This document shows positions 10,842 to 21,929 of a stretch of DNA of 64,000 nucleotides, piece by piece. The DNA lies in the NCBI RefSeq assembly GCF_009846525.1, contig NZ_CP024621.1:3162001-3226000 (forward strand). The letters run 5' to 3'. Each line of letters opens with the position of its first letter. Positions within the stretch are counted from its first letter, which is position 1. The position numbers and the translations under genes are program-made. Under the pieces are notes generated by a model. That model saw only the letters and a list, made by a program, of their open reading frames with translations, was not told the origin of the DNA and did not search any database. The stretch is from Halomonas meridiana. Lineage in GTDB: Bacteria; Pseudomonadota; Gammaproteobacteria; Pseudomonadales; Halomonadaceae.

Positions 10842-11195
10842 ATGACCGACGCGAATCACGCTCCTGTGCTCGACGCCCTTGCTGACGTTTTAAAGCAGCG
10901 TCGCCACGCTAATCCAGAAGATTCTTATGTTGCCTCCTTGCATCATAAGGGCTTGAACAAGATACTCGAAAAAGTGGGTGAAGAAGCCACAGAAACGCTG
11001 CTGGCGGCCAAAGATGCCGAGCACGGCAGTGACGAGGCCCGTGAAGCGTTGATCGCCGAAACGGCCGACCTGTGGTTTCATAGCCTTGTCATGCTGTCGC
11101 ACCTGGATCTCGACCATCAGCGGGTACTTGATGAACTCGCTCGGCGGTTCGGTATTTCTGGCCACGACGAGAAAGCGTCCCGATCACAACGTTAA
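10842..11195 (+). CDS. hisE: Phosphoribosyl-ATP pyrophosphatase
   Basis: Catalyses the second step of histidine synthesis, hydrolysing PR-ATP to PR-AMP. The all-alpha MazG-like fold is recognised by the run [35 protein letters not shown] and [13 protein letters not shown], which carries the metal-binding Glu/Asp residues. I start at ATG 10842 (117 residues); the open frame reaches ATG 10794. In pseudomonads hisI normally precedes hisE at this spot, between ubiB and hisE. Here hisI is absent from the window, so the PR-AMP cyclohydrolase must lie elsewhere. Confidence 0.93.
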   Translation: MTDANHAPVLDALADVLKQRRHANPEDSYVASLHHKGLNKILEKVGEEATETLLAAKDAEHGSDEAREALIAETADLWFHSLVMLSHLDLDHQRVLDELARRFGISGHDEKASRSQR

Positions 11196-11219
11196 CCCTG
11201 CTCCGATGAGGAAATGCAT

Positions 11220-11492
11220 ATGTTAGGTGGTATCAGTATTTGGCAGTTGCTGATTGTTCTGGGCATTATCATCCTGATTTTCGGCACCAAAAAACTGCGT
11301 AACGTGGGCACCGACCTAGGCGGTGCCGTCAAAGGCTTCAAGAAAGCCATGCACGAAGAGGAGAAAGAGGGCGACAAGAAGGACGCCGATCAGCCTCACG
11401 CCAAGGTGAGCCACGAAGAAGCGGGCAACACCTACGACGTGCAGGCCGAAGAGAAACGCGCTGCTGCCGACCGCAACGAAGAGCGCAAATAA
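11220..11492 (+). CDS. tatA: Sec-independent protein translocase subunit TatA
   Basis: TatA polymerises to form the translocation pathway for folded proteins with twin-arginine signals. A single N-terminal membrane segment ([23 protein letters not shown]) is followed by an amphipathic helix ([15 protein letters not shown]) and an acidic, charged tail. The FG motif at the hinge is conserved. I start at 11220: GAGG (11208-11211) is 8 nt away, whereas the ATG at 11214 would leave only 2 nt. Length is 90 residues. First gene of tatABC. Confidence 0.95.
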   Translation: MLGGISIWQLLIVLGIIILIFGTKKLRNVGTDLGGAVKGFKKAMHEEEKEGDKKDADQPHAKVSHEEAGNTYDVQAEEKRAAADRNEERK

Positions 11493-11495
11493 CCC

Positions 11496-11912
11496 ATGCT
11501 GGATATCGGCTTTCTTGAACTCATGCTCATTGGCATCGTGGCGCTGCTGGTGCTCGGCCCTGAGCGGCTGCCTAAAGCGGCACGCACCACGGGGCTATGG
11601 ATCGGCAAGATCAAGCGTACGGTATCCGGCATGCAGCGTGAGATCAGCGCTCAACTGGAAGCGGAAGAGCTGCGGCAGAAGCTGAACGAGCAGCAGAAAA
11701 AACTCGACGACAGCCTGAAGAAAGCCAAGCAGGACGTCGAAAGCATTGCCGAGCCTGCCGCGCCACACCGCGAGACGACGGCCAACCAGCAAGCCACCGA
11801 GCAGCGCGTGGCCAGCGCCAGCGCTCGTCTAGACGACGCTCTGAAAACGGTGCGGGAAGACGCCCCAGCCACTGACCAGACCGATCATCAAAAGGATAGC
11901 AACCACCAATGA
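11496..11912 (+). CDS. tatB: Sec-independent protein translocase subunit TatB
   Basis: TatB forms the twin-arginine signal receptor with TatC. The N-terminal membrane helix (MLDIGFLELMLIGIVALLVLG) has the Glu at position 8 and the PERLP hinge typical of TatB. A long amphipathic/coiled-coil region follows, and a hydrophilic tail rich in Ala, Glu and Thr ends the 138-residue protein. It begins 4 nt after tatA and its stop overlaps tatC by 4 nt. Confidence 0.94.
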   Translation: MLDIGFLELMLIGIVALLVLGPERLPKAARTTGLWIGKIKRTVSGMQREISAQLEAEELRQKLNEQQKKLDDSLKKAKQDVESIAEPAAPHRETTANQQATEQRVASASARLDDALKTVREDAPATDQTDHQKDSNHQ

Positions 11913-12682
11913 GTATGTCTGGCGATTCCCAGGAGCCGCATAACGACCAAAGCCAAGCGCCCCTCATTGAGCACCTGATCGAACTGCGTTCGCGCTTGAT
12001 GAAGGCCATCGTGGTGATCCTGGTGGTATTTCTCGGGCTGTACGCGTTTGCGAACGACATCTACAGCTTCGTGGCCGACCCGCTGATGTCGCTGCTGCCG
12101 GCAGGCTCGCAGATGATCGCCACCGAAGTGGCCTCGCCCTTCTTGGCGCCCTTCAAGCTGACGCTGGTAGTGGCGGTCTTCATTGCCATCCCGTTCGTGC
12201 TGCATCAGGCCTGGGCGTTCGTCGCACCGGGGCTGTACGACAACGAGAAAATGCTGGCCATCCCCATTTTGGTCTCCAGCGTGGCGCTGTTTTATGCCGG
12301 TGCGGCCTTCGCTTACTACGTGGTATTTCCGCTGCTGTTTGAGTTCTTCACCCAAACCGGCCCGGAAAACGTCGCGGTGATGACCGACATCAACCAGTAT
12401 CTCAACTTCGTGTTGAAGCTGTTCTTTGCGTTTGGGGTGGCGTTCGAAATTCCCATCGCAACCTTTCTGCTGATCTTGTCCGGTGCGACCACCGTCGAAA
12501 GCCTTTCCAAGAAACGCCCCTACATCATCCTGGGGTGCTTCGTGATCGGGATGCTGCTGACACCGCCGGATGTCATCTCACAGAGCCTGCTGGCCATTCC
12601 CATGTACTTGCTTTACGAAGTCGGCTTGCTGTTTGGCCGCTTGGTACGTAAACGCCGCGCAGAGGCCGACACCGACGAGTAA
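11909..12682 (+). CDS. tatC: Sec-independent protein translocase subunit TatC
   Basis: Polytopic core of the Tat translocon, with six membrane segments in 257 residues. The N-terminal cytoplasmic region carries LIEHLIELRSRLMKAI, the conserved signal-peptide-binding region with the HL.ELR motif. The first periplasmic loop (VADPLMSLLPAG) and the conserved FxFxLP-type region are present. It closes the tatABC operon, which ends in a strong terminator at 12710. Confidence 0.97.
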   Translation: MSMSGDSQEPHNDQSQAPLIEHLIELRSRLMKAIVVILVVFLGLYAFANDIYSFVADPLMSLLPAGSQMIATEVASPFLAPFKLTLVVAVFIAIPFVLHQAWAFVAPGLYDNEKMLAIPILVSSVALFYAGAAFAYYVVFPLLFEFFTQTGPENVAVMTDINQYLNFVLKLFFAFGVAFEIPIATFLLILSGATTVESLSKKRPYIILGCFVIGMLLTPPDVISQSLLAIPMYLLYEVGLLFGRLVRKRRAEADTDE

Positions 12683-12709
12683 GCGTCATCGCCCTCACGA
12701 CGAGCCACT

Positions 12710-12747
12710 AAAAAGCCTCTGTCATCCCACGATGACAGAGGCTTTTT
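12710..12747. terminator. Bidirectional terminator between tatC and elbB
   Basis: A perfect 17-bp stem (12710-12726 with 12731-12747) with a CCAC loop. A runs on one side and T runs on the other make it functional for both the plus-strand tat operon and the minus-strand elbB. Confidence 0.92.
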
Positions 12748-12784
12748 CCCTACGAGTGGCCCCGCGCACGCGTCCGCGTGACCA

Positions 12785-13444
12785 TCACCCCATCATGTCA
12801 TCGATACGATCCACCAGCTTGAAAATCCCCGTCGCGGCTTCGCTGATACGCGTGGCGAGCATGTACGCCGGGGTCGTGACCACACGGTGCTCGTGATCCA
12901 CGACGATATCTTCCACGCCACAGCTACGGTGCAGGCCGCCCATGGCGCTGATCGCACCCGCCACGCCCGGATCATGGCCAATGGTGACCGCAATGCCATC
13001 GCCCAGCAGGCGCGGTACCATCACCGGGGCAATACACATCAGACCGATGGGCTTGGCATCCTCTTTGAATCCGGCGAGCGCCTCTTTCACGCTCTCCAAT
13101 ACCTGCATGTTGTCGCTCTGCAGGGCGAAATCAGAGAGGTTTTTGGCCACTCCGAATCCCCCCGGCACGATGACCGCATCGAAGTCGTCTGCCTCCAGCT
13201 CGGTAATCGGGCTGATATCGCCACGGGCCAAACGCGCGGACTCCTGCAGTACGTTGCGGGTTTCCCCCTCCACCGGCGATTGGTCCAGGTGATTGATCAC
13301 ATGGTGCTGCGCCACGTCCGGGGCAAAGCAGCGATAACCGATGCCCAACTGATCCAAGCGCAACAGCGTCAAGGTGGTCTCGTAGATCTCCGAACCATCA
13401 AAGACGCCACACCCCGCTAATACGACCGCTACCTGCTTCGTCAT
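12785..13444 (-). CDS. elbB: Isoprenoid biosynthesis glyoxalase ElbB (DJ-1/PfpI superfamily)
   Basis: Class I glutamine amidotransferase-like (DJ-1/PfpI) protein. The N-terminus KQVAVVLAGCGVFDGSEIYE and the nucleophile region KPIGLMCIAPVM (Cys in the nucleophile elbow) match E. coli ElbB/GlxIII, which has weak glyoxalase activity and is linked genetically to isoprenoid synthesis. The ATG at 13444 is preceded by AAGGAGAG and gives 219 residues (E. coli 217); the frame opens 9 codons earlier. The in vivo substrate is uncertain in the family. Confidence 0.9.
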   Translation of the reverse strand: MTKQVAVVLAGCGVFDGSEIYETTLTLLRLDQLGIGYRCFAPDVAQHHVINHLDQSPVEGETRNVLQESARLARGDISPITELEADDFDAVIVPGGFGVAKNLSDFALQSDNMQVLESVKEALAGFKEDAKPIGLMCIAPVMVPRLLGDGIAVTIGHDPGVAGAISAMGGLHRSCGVEDIVVDHEHRVVTTPAYMLATRISEAATGIFKLVDRIDDMMG

Positions 13445-13493
13445 ACCTCTCTCCTTATCCAAGCCATCCATGTGGCTGAATGGCTCACTTTAG

Positions 13494-14609
<1,116 letters not shown>

Positions 14610-14626
14610 ACGTCGCTTATGCCATT

Positions 14627-14661
14627 AAGATGACAAATCGGTGACACCAGTTTGTCATCTT
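14627..14661 (+). promoter_or_regulatory. Pho-box-like repeats and inverted repeat upstream of ppk
   Basis: AAGATGACAAA (14627-14637) and TTTGTCATCTT (14651-14661) are a perfect 11-bp inverted repeat. Within it TGACA occurs at 14631 and 14642, an 11-nt period. On the minus strand this reads GTGTCAC-CGAT-TTGTCAT, the 7+4+7 layout of a PhoB box. No T run follows, so it is a poor terminator for hemB. Control of ppk by phosphate starvation is the natural inference. Confidence 0.45.
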
Positions 14662-14733
14662 CCCCCTGCATACTGATTTAATTATCGTTATGAAGCTATG
14701 ATGGGTAAAAACCACTACTGCGGGGGGGCAACC

Positions 14734-16940
14734 ATGGACGACAACGCAACAGATTCCACGTCGACACTATCGTCGACGTTACAGCCCAGTGAGACGTCGA
14801 GCAGCGACGTCGATATCGCGCCACTGCGCATCAACCGCACGCCAACCGGGGTCCAAGCCAAAGAGTCGCACACCGAAGCCGACCTGGATGACCCTCAGCT
14901 CTACTTCAACCGTGAGCTCTCCCATTTACAGTTCAATATCCGTGTTTTGGAGCAGGCGCTGGACGACGCGCATCCGCTGCTGAACCGGCTGATGTTTCTG
15001 CTGATCTTCTCCTCCAACATGGATGAGTTCTTCGAAATTCGCGTCGCCGGGCTCAAGCATCAAATGGCCCTGGGCGACGACACCACTGCCGCCGATGGCC
15101 GCTTACCCAAAGCGGTGCTGGCCGAGATTTCCGAGATCGCGCACCAGCAAATTGCCCGCCAGTACGAGATTCTCAACGATACGCTGCTACCTGCGCTGGA
15201 AGCTCAGGGGCTGCGTTTTCGCCGTCGCGACCAGTGGACCGATGCGCAAAAAACCTGGGTGCGTGATTTCTTCGACAACGAAATCATGCCGGTCATCAGC
15301 CCCATCGGCCTCGACCCCTCCCACCCGTTCCCACGGCTGGTCAACAAGAGCCTCAACTTCATCGTCGAGCTCGAGGGGAAAGATGCCTTTGGCCGCGCAG
15401 GGGGGATGGCGATTCTACCCGCCCCCGCTCACTGCCACGCCTGATGGCGCTGCCGAAAGAGCTGTGCGCCGAGGGCTTCTCCGAATACGTTTTCCTGTCG
15501 TCGATGATTCATGCCCACGCCGAAGAGCTTTTCCCCGGCATGCGCGTGCGGGGCTGCTATCAGTTCCGCCTGACCCGCAACGCGGACATGACCGTCGACC
15601 CGGAAGAAGTGTCCGACCTGGCCTCCGCCCTACGCGGCGAGCTGTTGGCCCGTCGCTACGGTAGCGGCGTGCGTTTGGAAGTCGCCGACAACTGCCCCGA
15701 CGACCTGACTAACTTCCTGCTGCGTCAGTTCGATCTGGAGAGCGGTGATCTTTATCGCGTACAGGGGCCCGTGAACCTGACCCGCATGATGGCCGTGCTG
15801 GGCGACGTCGACCGCCCCGAGCTGCTCTACCGCCCGTTCACTCCCAGCGTGCCCAAAGCGCTGAAAGGCAGCAGCCTGTTTAGCGCCATCGCGAAAAGTG
15901 ACATTCTGCTTCACCACCCCTTCCAATCCTTCTCGCCTATCGAAGACTTACTGCGGGAAGCCGCCCGTGACCCCGACGTGCTGGCCATCAAGCAGACGCT
16001 CTACCGCACCGGCTCGGACTCACCCATCGTCACCGCGCTGGTGGATGCCGCCAGCCAGGGCAAAGAAGTCACCGTAGTGATCGAGCTGCGGGCGCGCTTC
16101 GACGAGGCGGATAACCTGCAGCTAGCGTCACGTTTGCAAGAAGCAGGCGCGATCGTGATTTACGGCATCATGGCGTATAAGACCCACGCCAAGATGCTGC
16201 ATATCGTGCGTCGTGAGAAGGGCGAGCTGCGCCACTACGCGCACCTGGGCACCGGCAACTACCACTCCAAAACTGCCAAGCTCTACACCGACTACAGCCT
16301 GCTGACTGCCAACACAGCGCTATGCGCCGATGTGCATAAAGTCTTTCAGCAGCTCTCGGGCATGGGCAGGGCGCGCAAGATCGATACGCTGCTGCATGCG
16401 CCCTTCACGCTGCACGAGCGCTTAGTCGAGATGATCGATCGGGAAGCCCAGGTGGCACGTAAAGGGAAACGCGGCCATATCATCATAAAGTGCAACTCGC
16501 TGACAGAACCCAAGTTGATCAAAGCGCTATACCGCGCCTCTCAAGCGGGCGTGGAGTGCGATCTGATCATTCGCGGCATGTGCTGCCTGAAGCCGGGCAT
16601 TCCCGGTGTATCCGACAACATTCGCGTACGCTCGATCATTGGCCGCTTCCTTGAGCACACCCGGGTATTTCACTTCCATAACGACGGCAAGCCGGAAATC
16701 TGGTGCTCCAGCGCCGATTTCATGTCGCGCAATATGTTCCACCGGGTCGAGACGTGCTTCCCGCTGCTGGATAAGAAGCTCGCCACTCGGGTACGTAAAG
16801 ATCTGGAGACCTACCTGGTGGATAACTGCCAGAGCTGGCTCTTGCAGAGCGACGGCAGCTACCAGCTGCAGGACCCCGGCAGCGGTGACGCAATCAGTGC
16901 TCAGGAAACGCTGCTGTACGCCTACGCCTCGAAGAGCTAA
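14734..16940 (+). pseudogene. ppk1: Polyphosphate kinase 1, interrupted by a 1-nt frameshift
   Basis: Ppk1 makes inorganic polyphosphate from ATP. The N-terminal part (ending at stop 15442-15444, 236 residues) covers the N and head domains from LYFNRELSHLQFNIRVLEQA to [12 protein letters not shown]. The rest, in the next frame from ATG 15444, continues with [20 protein letters not shown] and both catalytic phospholipase-D-like domains ([11 protein letters not shown] near the catalytic His; [20 protein letters not shown]). Restoring one C in the C run at 15422-15426 joins the frames into about 735 residues, the Pseudomonas length. The stop and the internal ATG overlap (TGATG), so a separate C-terminal polypeptide could also be made. 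A sequencing error is equally possible. Confidence 0.88.
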
Positions 16941-16942
16941 TG

Positions 16943-16972
16943 CAAAAACCCCGCTGCACTTAGCAGCGGGGT
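16943..16972 (-). terminator. Terminator of metE
   Basis: A 10-bp stem (16948-16957 with 16963-16972) with a 5-nt loop; read on the minus strand it is followed by a TTTTT run (plus 16943-16947). It lies between the convergent ppk and metE ends and best serves metE. Confidence 0.75.
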
Positions 16973-16998
16973 AATAAAAGCCGAGTAACACGCTTGGC

Positions 16999-19296
16999 TT
17001 AAGCGTAACGCTGGCGCAGCTGCTCAGCGGCCTCCACCATATTCGCGAGGGCTGGCTCTACCTCGGCCCAGCCACGGGTTTTCAATCCGCAATCCGGGTT
17101 GACCCACAGACGTTCGGCAGGGATTTTCTCCAGCGCTTTCTCCATCAGTGCCACCATCCACTCCACCTCGGGAATATTCGGGGTGTGGATATCGTAGACA
17201 CCCGGCCCGATCTCGTTGGGGTAAGCGAAGTCCTGAAACGCATCCAACAGCTGCATATCCGAACGCGACGTCTCGATGGTTATCACATCGGCATCCAGCG
17301 CGGCAATGGCGCCAATGATGTCGTTGAACTCCGAATAGCACATATGAGTATGAATCTGTGTGCTGTCGGCTACCCCTGCGGCACTCAGCTGGAAGCTCTC
17401 GACGGCCCAATCCAAATAGCGCTGCCACTCGCTCTGGCGCAACGGCAGCCCTTCCCGCAGCGCGGGCTCATCGATTTGAATGACATGGATACCCGCTTTT
17501 TCCAGGTCACACACTTCGTCGCGCAGCGCCAGGGCGATCTGACGGCAGGTGGTGGCGCGGGGCTGGTCGTCACGCACGAACGACCACTGTAAGATCGTCA
17601 CCGGCCCGGTGAGCATGCCTTTCATCGGCTTTTCGGTCAGCGATTGAGCGTACTCGCTCCAGCGTACGGTCATCGCCGTGGGGCGGGTCACGTCACCAAA
17701 GATAATCGGCGGTTTCACACAGCGGGAGCCATAGCTCTGCACCCAGCCAAAGCGGGTAAACGCAAAACCGTCGAGCTGCTCGCCAAAGTACTCCACCATG
17801 TCGTTCCGTTCGGCTTCGCCGTGCACCGGCACGTCCAAGCCAAGCGCTTCCTGGCGCTCCACTGCGTAGGCGATCTCTTCGCGCATCCGCGCTTCGTAGT
17901 CCGCCAAGCTTAGCTCACCGGCTTTAAATGACCGACGAGCGGCACGAATGGCATCCGTCTGCGGGAACGAGCCAATCGTGGTGGTGGGAAACAGCGGCAG
18001 TGCCAGCAGCCTGCGCTGGGCCTGCACACGCTGTGCATAGGGCGACTGACGCTGGCTGTCTTGTGACGTGACGGCGGCCAAACGCTCGCTCACAGCGGGT
18101 TGGTGGATACGCGTCGATTCCCGGCGCGCGTCCAAGGCGCGGGTTGCTTCGCTCAAACGCTGCTCGTCTTCCGGCGTGGCGCGGTTATCAATCAGTCGCG
18201 CCAGCGTGACCACTTCATCCAGCTTCTGGCGAGCAAAGGCCAGCCAAGTCACCAGCTCGGCGTCCAGCTCGGTCTCTTGACGCAGATCGACCGGCACGTG
18301 AAGCAGCGAGCAGCTAGGCGCGAGCCACAGCCGCTGTCCCAGTCGCACTTTCAGCGGCAGTAAGCGCTCACGCAGTGCCGCCAAATCGGCCCGCCAGATA
18401 TTTCGGCCATCCACTAAACCTACCGAGAGCACCTGATGCGGGCTTAACCGATCGATCACGCTCTCCACCTGTTCGGGAGCACGCACGGCATCGATGTGCA
18501 GACCCTCTACCGGTAGCCGCGTGGTGAGCGAAAGATTGTCGCCCAGCGCGCCGAAGTAGGTAGCGACCAGCAGCTTCAGCGGAGCGGACTGCAGGCGATG
18601 GTAAGCACGCTCGTAGGCCTGCTGCCAGGCCAGTGGCAAATCCTGTACCAGCGCGGGCTCGTCGAGCTGTACCCACTCAATGCCCTGAGTCGCCAGGCGA
18701 GACAGCGCCTCGCTATATACATCCAGCACGCTATCGAGCAATTCGAGACGGTTAAAATCACTGCCCTTGGCCTTACCCAGCCAAAGCCACGTCAGCGGCC
18801 CGGTCAGCGTCACTTTGGGCGTAAAGCCCGCTTTAAGCGCTTCATCTACCTCGTCAAACAGACGCGTGGAGGCTAAGGTAAACGTCTGTCCTTGATGCAG
18901 TTCCGGCACGAGGTAGTGGTAGTTGGTATCGAAGTATTTGGTCATCTCGCAGGCGGCCGCCGGGGCACCGCTCGGCGCGCGACCCCGGGCCATGCGAAAG
19001 GCGGTGTCCAGATCGACACGGCCTGCATTGACCTCGTCTTGGGCGTTAAAGCGCTTGGGTACCGCTCCCAGCATCACGGAAACGTTCAGCACCTGATCGT
19101 AAAAAGCGAAATCACCCACGCTGACCATGTCCAAGCCCGCAGCCTGCTGGGTTTGCCAGTGGGCCAGTCGCAGCGCTTGACCGGCGGCTTCCAGCTCGTC
19201 ACGGCTGACGTCGCCCTTCCAGTAGGCTTCCGTGACTTTTTTCAGTTCGCGCTGTGCGCCAATGCGGGGATAGCCGAGAATATGAGAAACTGTCAT
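16999..19296 (-). CDS. metE: Cobalamin-independent methionine synthase
   Basis: Transfers the methyl group of 5-methyltetrahydropteroyltri-L-glutamate to homocysteine. The N-terminal barrel starts [20 protein letters not shown]. The catalytic C-terminal barrel carries the zinc ligands His and Cys in [11 protein letters not shown] (about residues 650-652) and the last Cys in [11 protein letters not shown] (about 735). Length from ATG 19296 is 765 residues (E. coli 753), with AAGGA upstream; the frame opens 17 codons earlier. Divergent from metR, the classic MetR-activated arrangement. Confidence 0.97.
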   Translation of the reverse strand: MTVSHILGYPRIGAQRELKKVTEAYWKGDVSRDELEAAGQALRLAHWQTQQAAGLDMVSVGDFAFYDQVLNVSVMLGAVPKRFNAQDEVNAGRVDLDTAFRMARGRAPSGAPAAACEMTKYFDTNYHYLVPELHQGQTFTLASTRLFDEVDEALKAGFTPKVTLTGPLTWLWLGKAKGSDFNRLELLDSVLDVYSEALSRLATQGIEWVQLDEPALVQDLPLAWQQAYERAYHRLQSAPLKLLVATYFGALGDNLSLTTRLPVEGLHIDAVRAPEQVESVIDRLSPHQVLSVGLVDGRNIWRADLAALRERLLPLKVRLGQRLWLAPSCSLLHVPVDLRQETELDAELVTWLAFARQKLDEVVTLARLIDNRATPEDEQRLSEATRALDARRESTRIHQPAVSERLAAVTSQDSQRQSPYAQRVQAQRRLLALPLFPTTTIGSFPQTDAIRAARRSFKAGELSLADYEARMREEIAYAVERQEALGLDVPVHGEAERNDMVEYFGEQLDGFAFTRFGWVQSYGSRCVKPPIIFGDVTRPTAMTVRWSEYAQSLTEKPMKGMLTGPVTILQWSFVRDDQPRATTCRQIALALRDEVCDLEKAGIHVIQIDEPALREGLPLRQSEWQRYLDWAVESFQLSAAGVADSTQIHTHMCYSEFNDIIGAIAALDADVITIETSRSDMQLLDAFQDFAYPNEIGPGVYDIHTPNIPEVEWMVALMEKALEKIPAERLWVNPDCGLKTRGWAEVEPALANMVEAAEQLRQRYA

Positions 19297-19313
19297 GATG
19301 AATCCTTCCAACG

Positions 19314-19325
19314 TGAATGATTTCA
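19314..19325. promoter_or_regulatory. Candidate MetR half-site pair in the metE-metR gap
   Basis: TGAATGATTTCA is an inverted TGAA/TTCA pair with 4 nt between the arms. The E. coli MetR consensus is TGAANNTTCA, so the spacing is 2 nt wider, and the site lies only 18 nt from the metE start. Treat as weak. Confidence 0.25.
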
Positions 19326-19395
19326 CACAGTTTGAGCGCCGCATCAACGTGAATCAAACTAAAGATTTTAATACCAAACATGAAAAATACTCACA

Positions 19396-20334
19396 ATGAT
19401 TGAATTACGCCATCTGCGCACCCTGCTGGCCCTGCGCGAAACCGGCTCGCTCGTGGAAGCCGCCGAGCGGGTGCATTTGACGCAGTCGGCTCTTTCGCAC
19501 CAATTGAAAGATCTGGAAAGCCGTGTGGATAGCGCGCTCTTCGTGCGCAAAACCCGGCCAGTGGAGTTCACGCGGGCAGGGTTACGGCTGCTGGCGCTGG
19601 CCGATGAGATTCTGCCGGAAGTCCGTAAAGCCGAGCGGGACCTGGCTCGATTGGCAGGCACCGAGCAGGGGCGGCTCCACATGGCCATCGAGTGCCATAG
19701 CTGCTTTCAGTGGCTCATGCCCACGGTGGATTACTTTCGCGACCACTGGCCGGAAGTAGAGATCGATATTCCCAGCGGGCACCACTTCGACCCGCTGCCT
19801 GCGCTTTCCCGAGAGCAGTTGGATCTGGTCATTACCGCCGACCCGCAACCGCTGGAAGGGGTGCATTACGTGCCGCTGTTTCGCTACGAGGGCCTGCTTG
19901 CCGTTGCCCGCCAGCACCGCTTCGCAGGGCAGCCCTATATCACCCCGGACGCCCTGGCCGATGAAACGCTCATTACTTACCCGGTGGAGCAGTCGCGGCT
20001 AGACGTGTTCACGCAATTTCTGGCCCCGGCCAACGTGCGCCCCAAAGAGATCCGCACGGCAGAACTCACCATCATGATGATGCAGCTGGTCGCCAGTGGC
20101 CGCGGTGTGTGTGCGCTCCCCAACTGGGCGCTCACCGAATATTTGGAGCGCGACTACGTCAGCGCCGTGAAGCTCGGCGACCAGGGCATTTGGAGCACGC
20201 TCTATGCGGCCATAAGGGAAGAGAGCGCCGACGCGCCATGGATGCAGGACTTTTTGCGCACTGCGAAAGAGACCTCTTTCGCAGTGCTTTCGGGGATTAA
20301 ACCGGCGAGTCGCGACGAGGAATCAGCAGCGTAA
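19396..20334 (+). CDS. metR: LysR-family regulator MetR
   Basis: LysR-type regulator of methionine synthesis genes that uses homocysteine as co-effector. The N-terminal winged helix-turn-helix (MIELRHLRTLLALRETGSLVEAAERVHLTQSALSHQLKDL) closely follows MetR sequences, and the C-terminal region is the periplasmic-binding-protein-like effector domain. Length is 312 residues (E. coli 317). It is divergent from metE with a 99-nt gap. Its last 38 nt overlap the convergent histidine kinase gene on the other strand. Confidence 0.94.
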   Translation: MIELRHLRTLLALRETGSLVEAAERVHLTQSALSHQLKDLESRVDSALFVRKTRPVEFTRAGLRLLALADEILPEVRKAERDLARLAGTEQGRLHMAIECHSCFQWLMPTVDYFRDHWPEVEIDIPSGHHFDPLPALSREQLDLVITADPQPLEGVHYVPLFRYEGLLAVARQHRFAGQPYITPDALADETLITYPVEQSRLDVFTQFLAPANVRPKEIRTAELTIMMMQLVASGRGVCALPNWALTEYLERDYVSAVKLGDQGIWSTLYAAIREESADAPWMQDFLRTAKETSFAVLSGIKPASRDEESAA

Positions 20335-21916
20335 AGCGCGCGCCGCCCAAGGCAGGGCTGCTGTCCACGGTGACGCTACCGCCGTGGCCAGCCATGATTT
20401 TCTGTACGATCGAAAGGCCCAGACCATAGCCGCCGGAGCTGCGGGCACGGCTATCATCCAGCCGCGCAAAGGGTTTGAAGATATCGGCCCGCGCTTCGAA
20501 AGGAATCCCCGGCCCGTCGTCTTCCACATCGATACGTACCAGGTGCGGCTCATCCCACAGGCGAATCACCACCTGAGATTTGCCATAGCGACACGCATTG
20601 CCCACCAGGTTCTGTAGCGCGCGCTGTAGATAGCGAGGTTCGGCCAGCAGCTCGATATCAGGCCCCGGCACGAGGGTCAGCTGCTGGCCGCTGTGTAGCG
20701 GCGCCAGCGTGTCGATCACTCGCTCGGCCATGGCCCGACATTCGACCAGGGCCATTTCGAGCTCGGCACCGTTGACCGTCTCGCCACCCAAGCGGGCGTA
20801 AGTCAAAATTTCGTCCACCAGCTCATCCAGCTCGGCGATATCGGCATCGATGCCCTGTAGCTGGCGCTGAATGGCGGGCTGGTCGGTCATGTCTTCGACC
20901 ATCTGCACGGCAAAGCGAATACGTGCCACCGGGGTGCGCAATTCGTGAGACACCGCGCGAATCATCTCCTGCTGGCCACGTAACAAGCTCTGCACCTGGT
21001 TCGCCATGCCGTTGAAGGCCATTCCCAAGCGGCCTAGAAAGTCCCCGCTCTCCACTTTGACACGGGTTTCCAAGCGCCCGCTGGCGATGCGCGTGGCGGC
21101 TAGCTCCAAACGTGCCATGCGCGATTCGATGCTGCGCATGATCAGGTAAACAATCAGGCTAAGCACGACCATCAACGCCACCAGCAGTGGCAAGTGCAAG
21201 TTCAGTGGCAGCGTGTCTCCTCGGGAAATCGGGCCTGCTTGAAGCCACTGCTCCGCGTCGTCGGCGTCGTTCGGTAACTGATACAGTAAGGTAATGGAGA
21301 GTTTGTCCGACACAAGGCGGGTAATCACCCCGCCCAGGGTGAGTTGAAACTGCTGTTCGGTGGTCAGGTCGTCGGGCAACGCATTGAGCAGACTCAGCGG
21401 CCAGCTGCCAGGGCGCAGCCGTGTGAGCGCCGTGAGCCGATCCTCGGCGGGCATCTCGGCCAACCATTCGCCCAACAGCACCATGCTGCCCTGCCACTGA
21501 CGCTCGCTCCAAGACCCAAACGTGGCCTCCAGCATCCACTGCTCACCGCTGCTGGACGTCGGCAGGCGCTGGCGCAGTTGCCACGGCTCTTCTGACACCA
21601 ACACCGTTCCCCGCTCGATGCGCGCTCGCTCGAAATAGCCAAGCGGTGCCTCGCTGAGACTGCGTAGCGCCAGTTGCATACCCAACTGCTCCGAAAACTC
21701 CCCAAGCAGGACTTCACGCTCCTCCATGGGCACGTCGGCAAGCTGTTGGGTCATCAAGGACATGGGCAGCGCGGCGAGCTGCTCCCGATAATCTTCACGG
21801 CGCACCTGCTCGATGAAGGAGCGCCCGCCCAGCGCGATGAAAAACACCACGCAGAGCGCCAACCCCAGCAGCAGGTAGAAGCGCAAAAACGTGCCGTGAC
21901 CAAGCACTCGCCGCAT
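20297..21916 (-). CDS. rstB: RstB-like sensor histidine kinase
   Basis: A 539-residue inner-membrane sensor kinase. The first membrane helix (about 8-30) and second (about 247-266) flank a large periplasmic domain that starts QVRREDYREQLAALPMSLMT. A HAMP linker (about 270-320), the phosphoacceptor H-box SHELRTPVARIRFAVQM near residue 326 and an HATPase domain with NLVGNACRY, DDGPGIP and GYGLGLSIVQKI follow. The H-box and DILTYARL-like stretch resemble RstB. The GAGAGG sequence supports the ATG at 21916. Paired with the upstream regulator gene (13-nt gap). The stimulus is unknown. Confidence 0.83.
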   Translation of the reverse strand: MRRVLGHGTFLRFYLLLGLALCVVFFIALGGRSFIEQVRREDYREQLAALPMSLMTQQLADVPMEEREVLLGEFSEQLGMQLALRSLSEAPLGYFERARIERGTVLVSEEPWQLRQRLPTSSSGEQWMLEATFGSWSERQWQGSMVLLGEWLAEMPAEDRLTALTRLRPGSWPLSLLNALPDDLTTEQQFQLTLGGVITRLVSDKLSITLLYQLPNDADDAEQWLQAGPISRGDTLPLNLHLPLLVALMVVLSLIVYLIMRSIESRMARLELAATRIASGRLETRVKVESGDFLGRLGMAFNGMANQVQSLLRGQQEMIRAVSHELRTPVARIRFAVQMVEDMTDQPAIQRQLQGIDADIAELDELVDEILTYARLGGETVNGAELEMALVECRAMAERVIDTLAPLHSGQQLTLVPGPDIELLAEPRYLQRALQNLVGNACRYGKSQVVIRLWDEPHLVRIDVEDDGPGIPFEARADIFKPFARLDDSRARSSGGYGLGLSIVQKIMAGHGGSVTVDSSPALGGARFTLLIPRRDSPV

Positions 21917-21929
21917 GCGACAACCTCTC

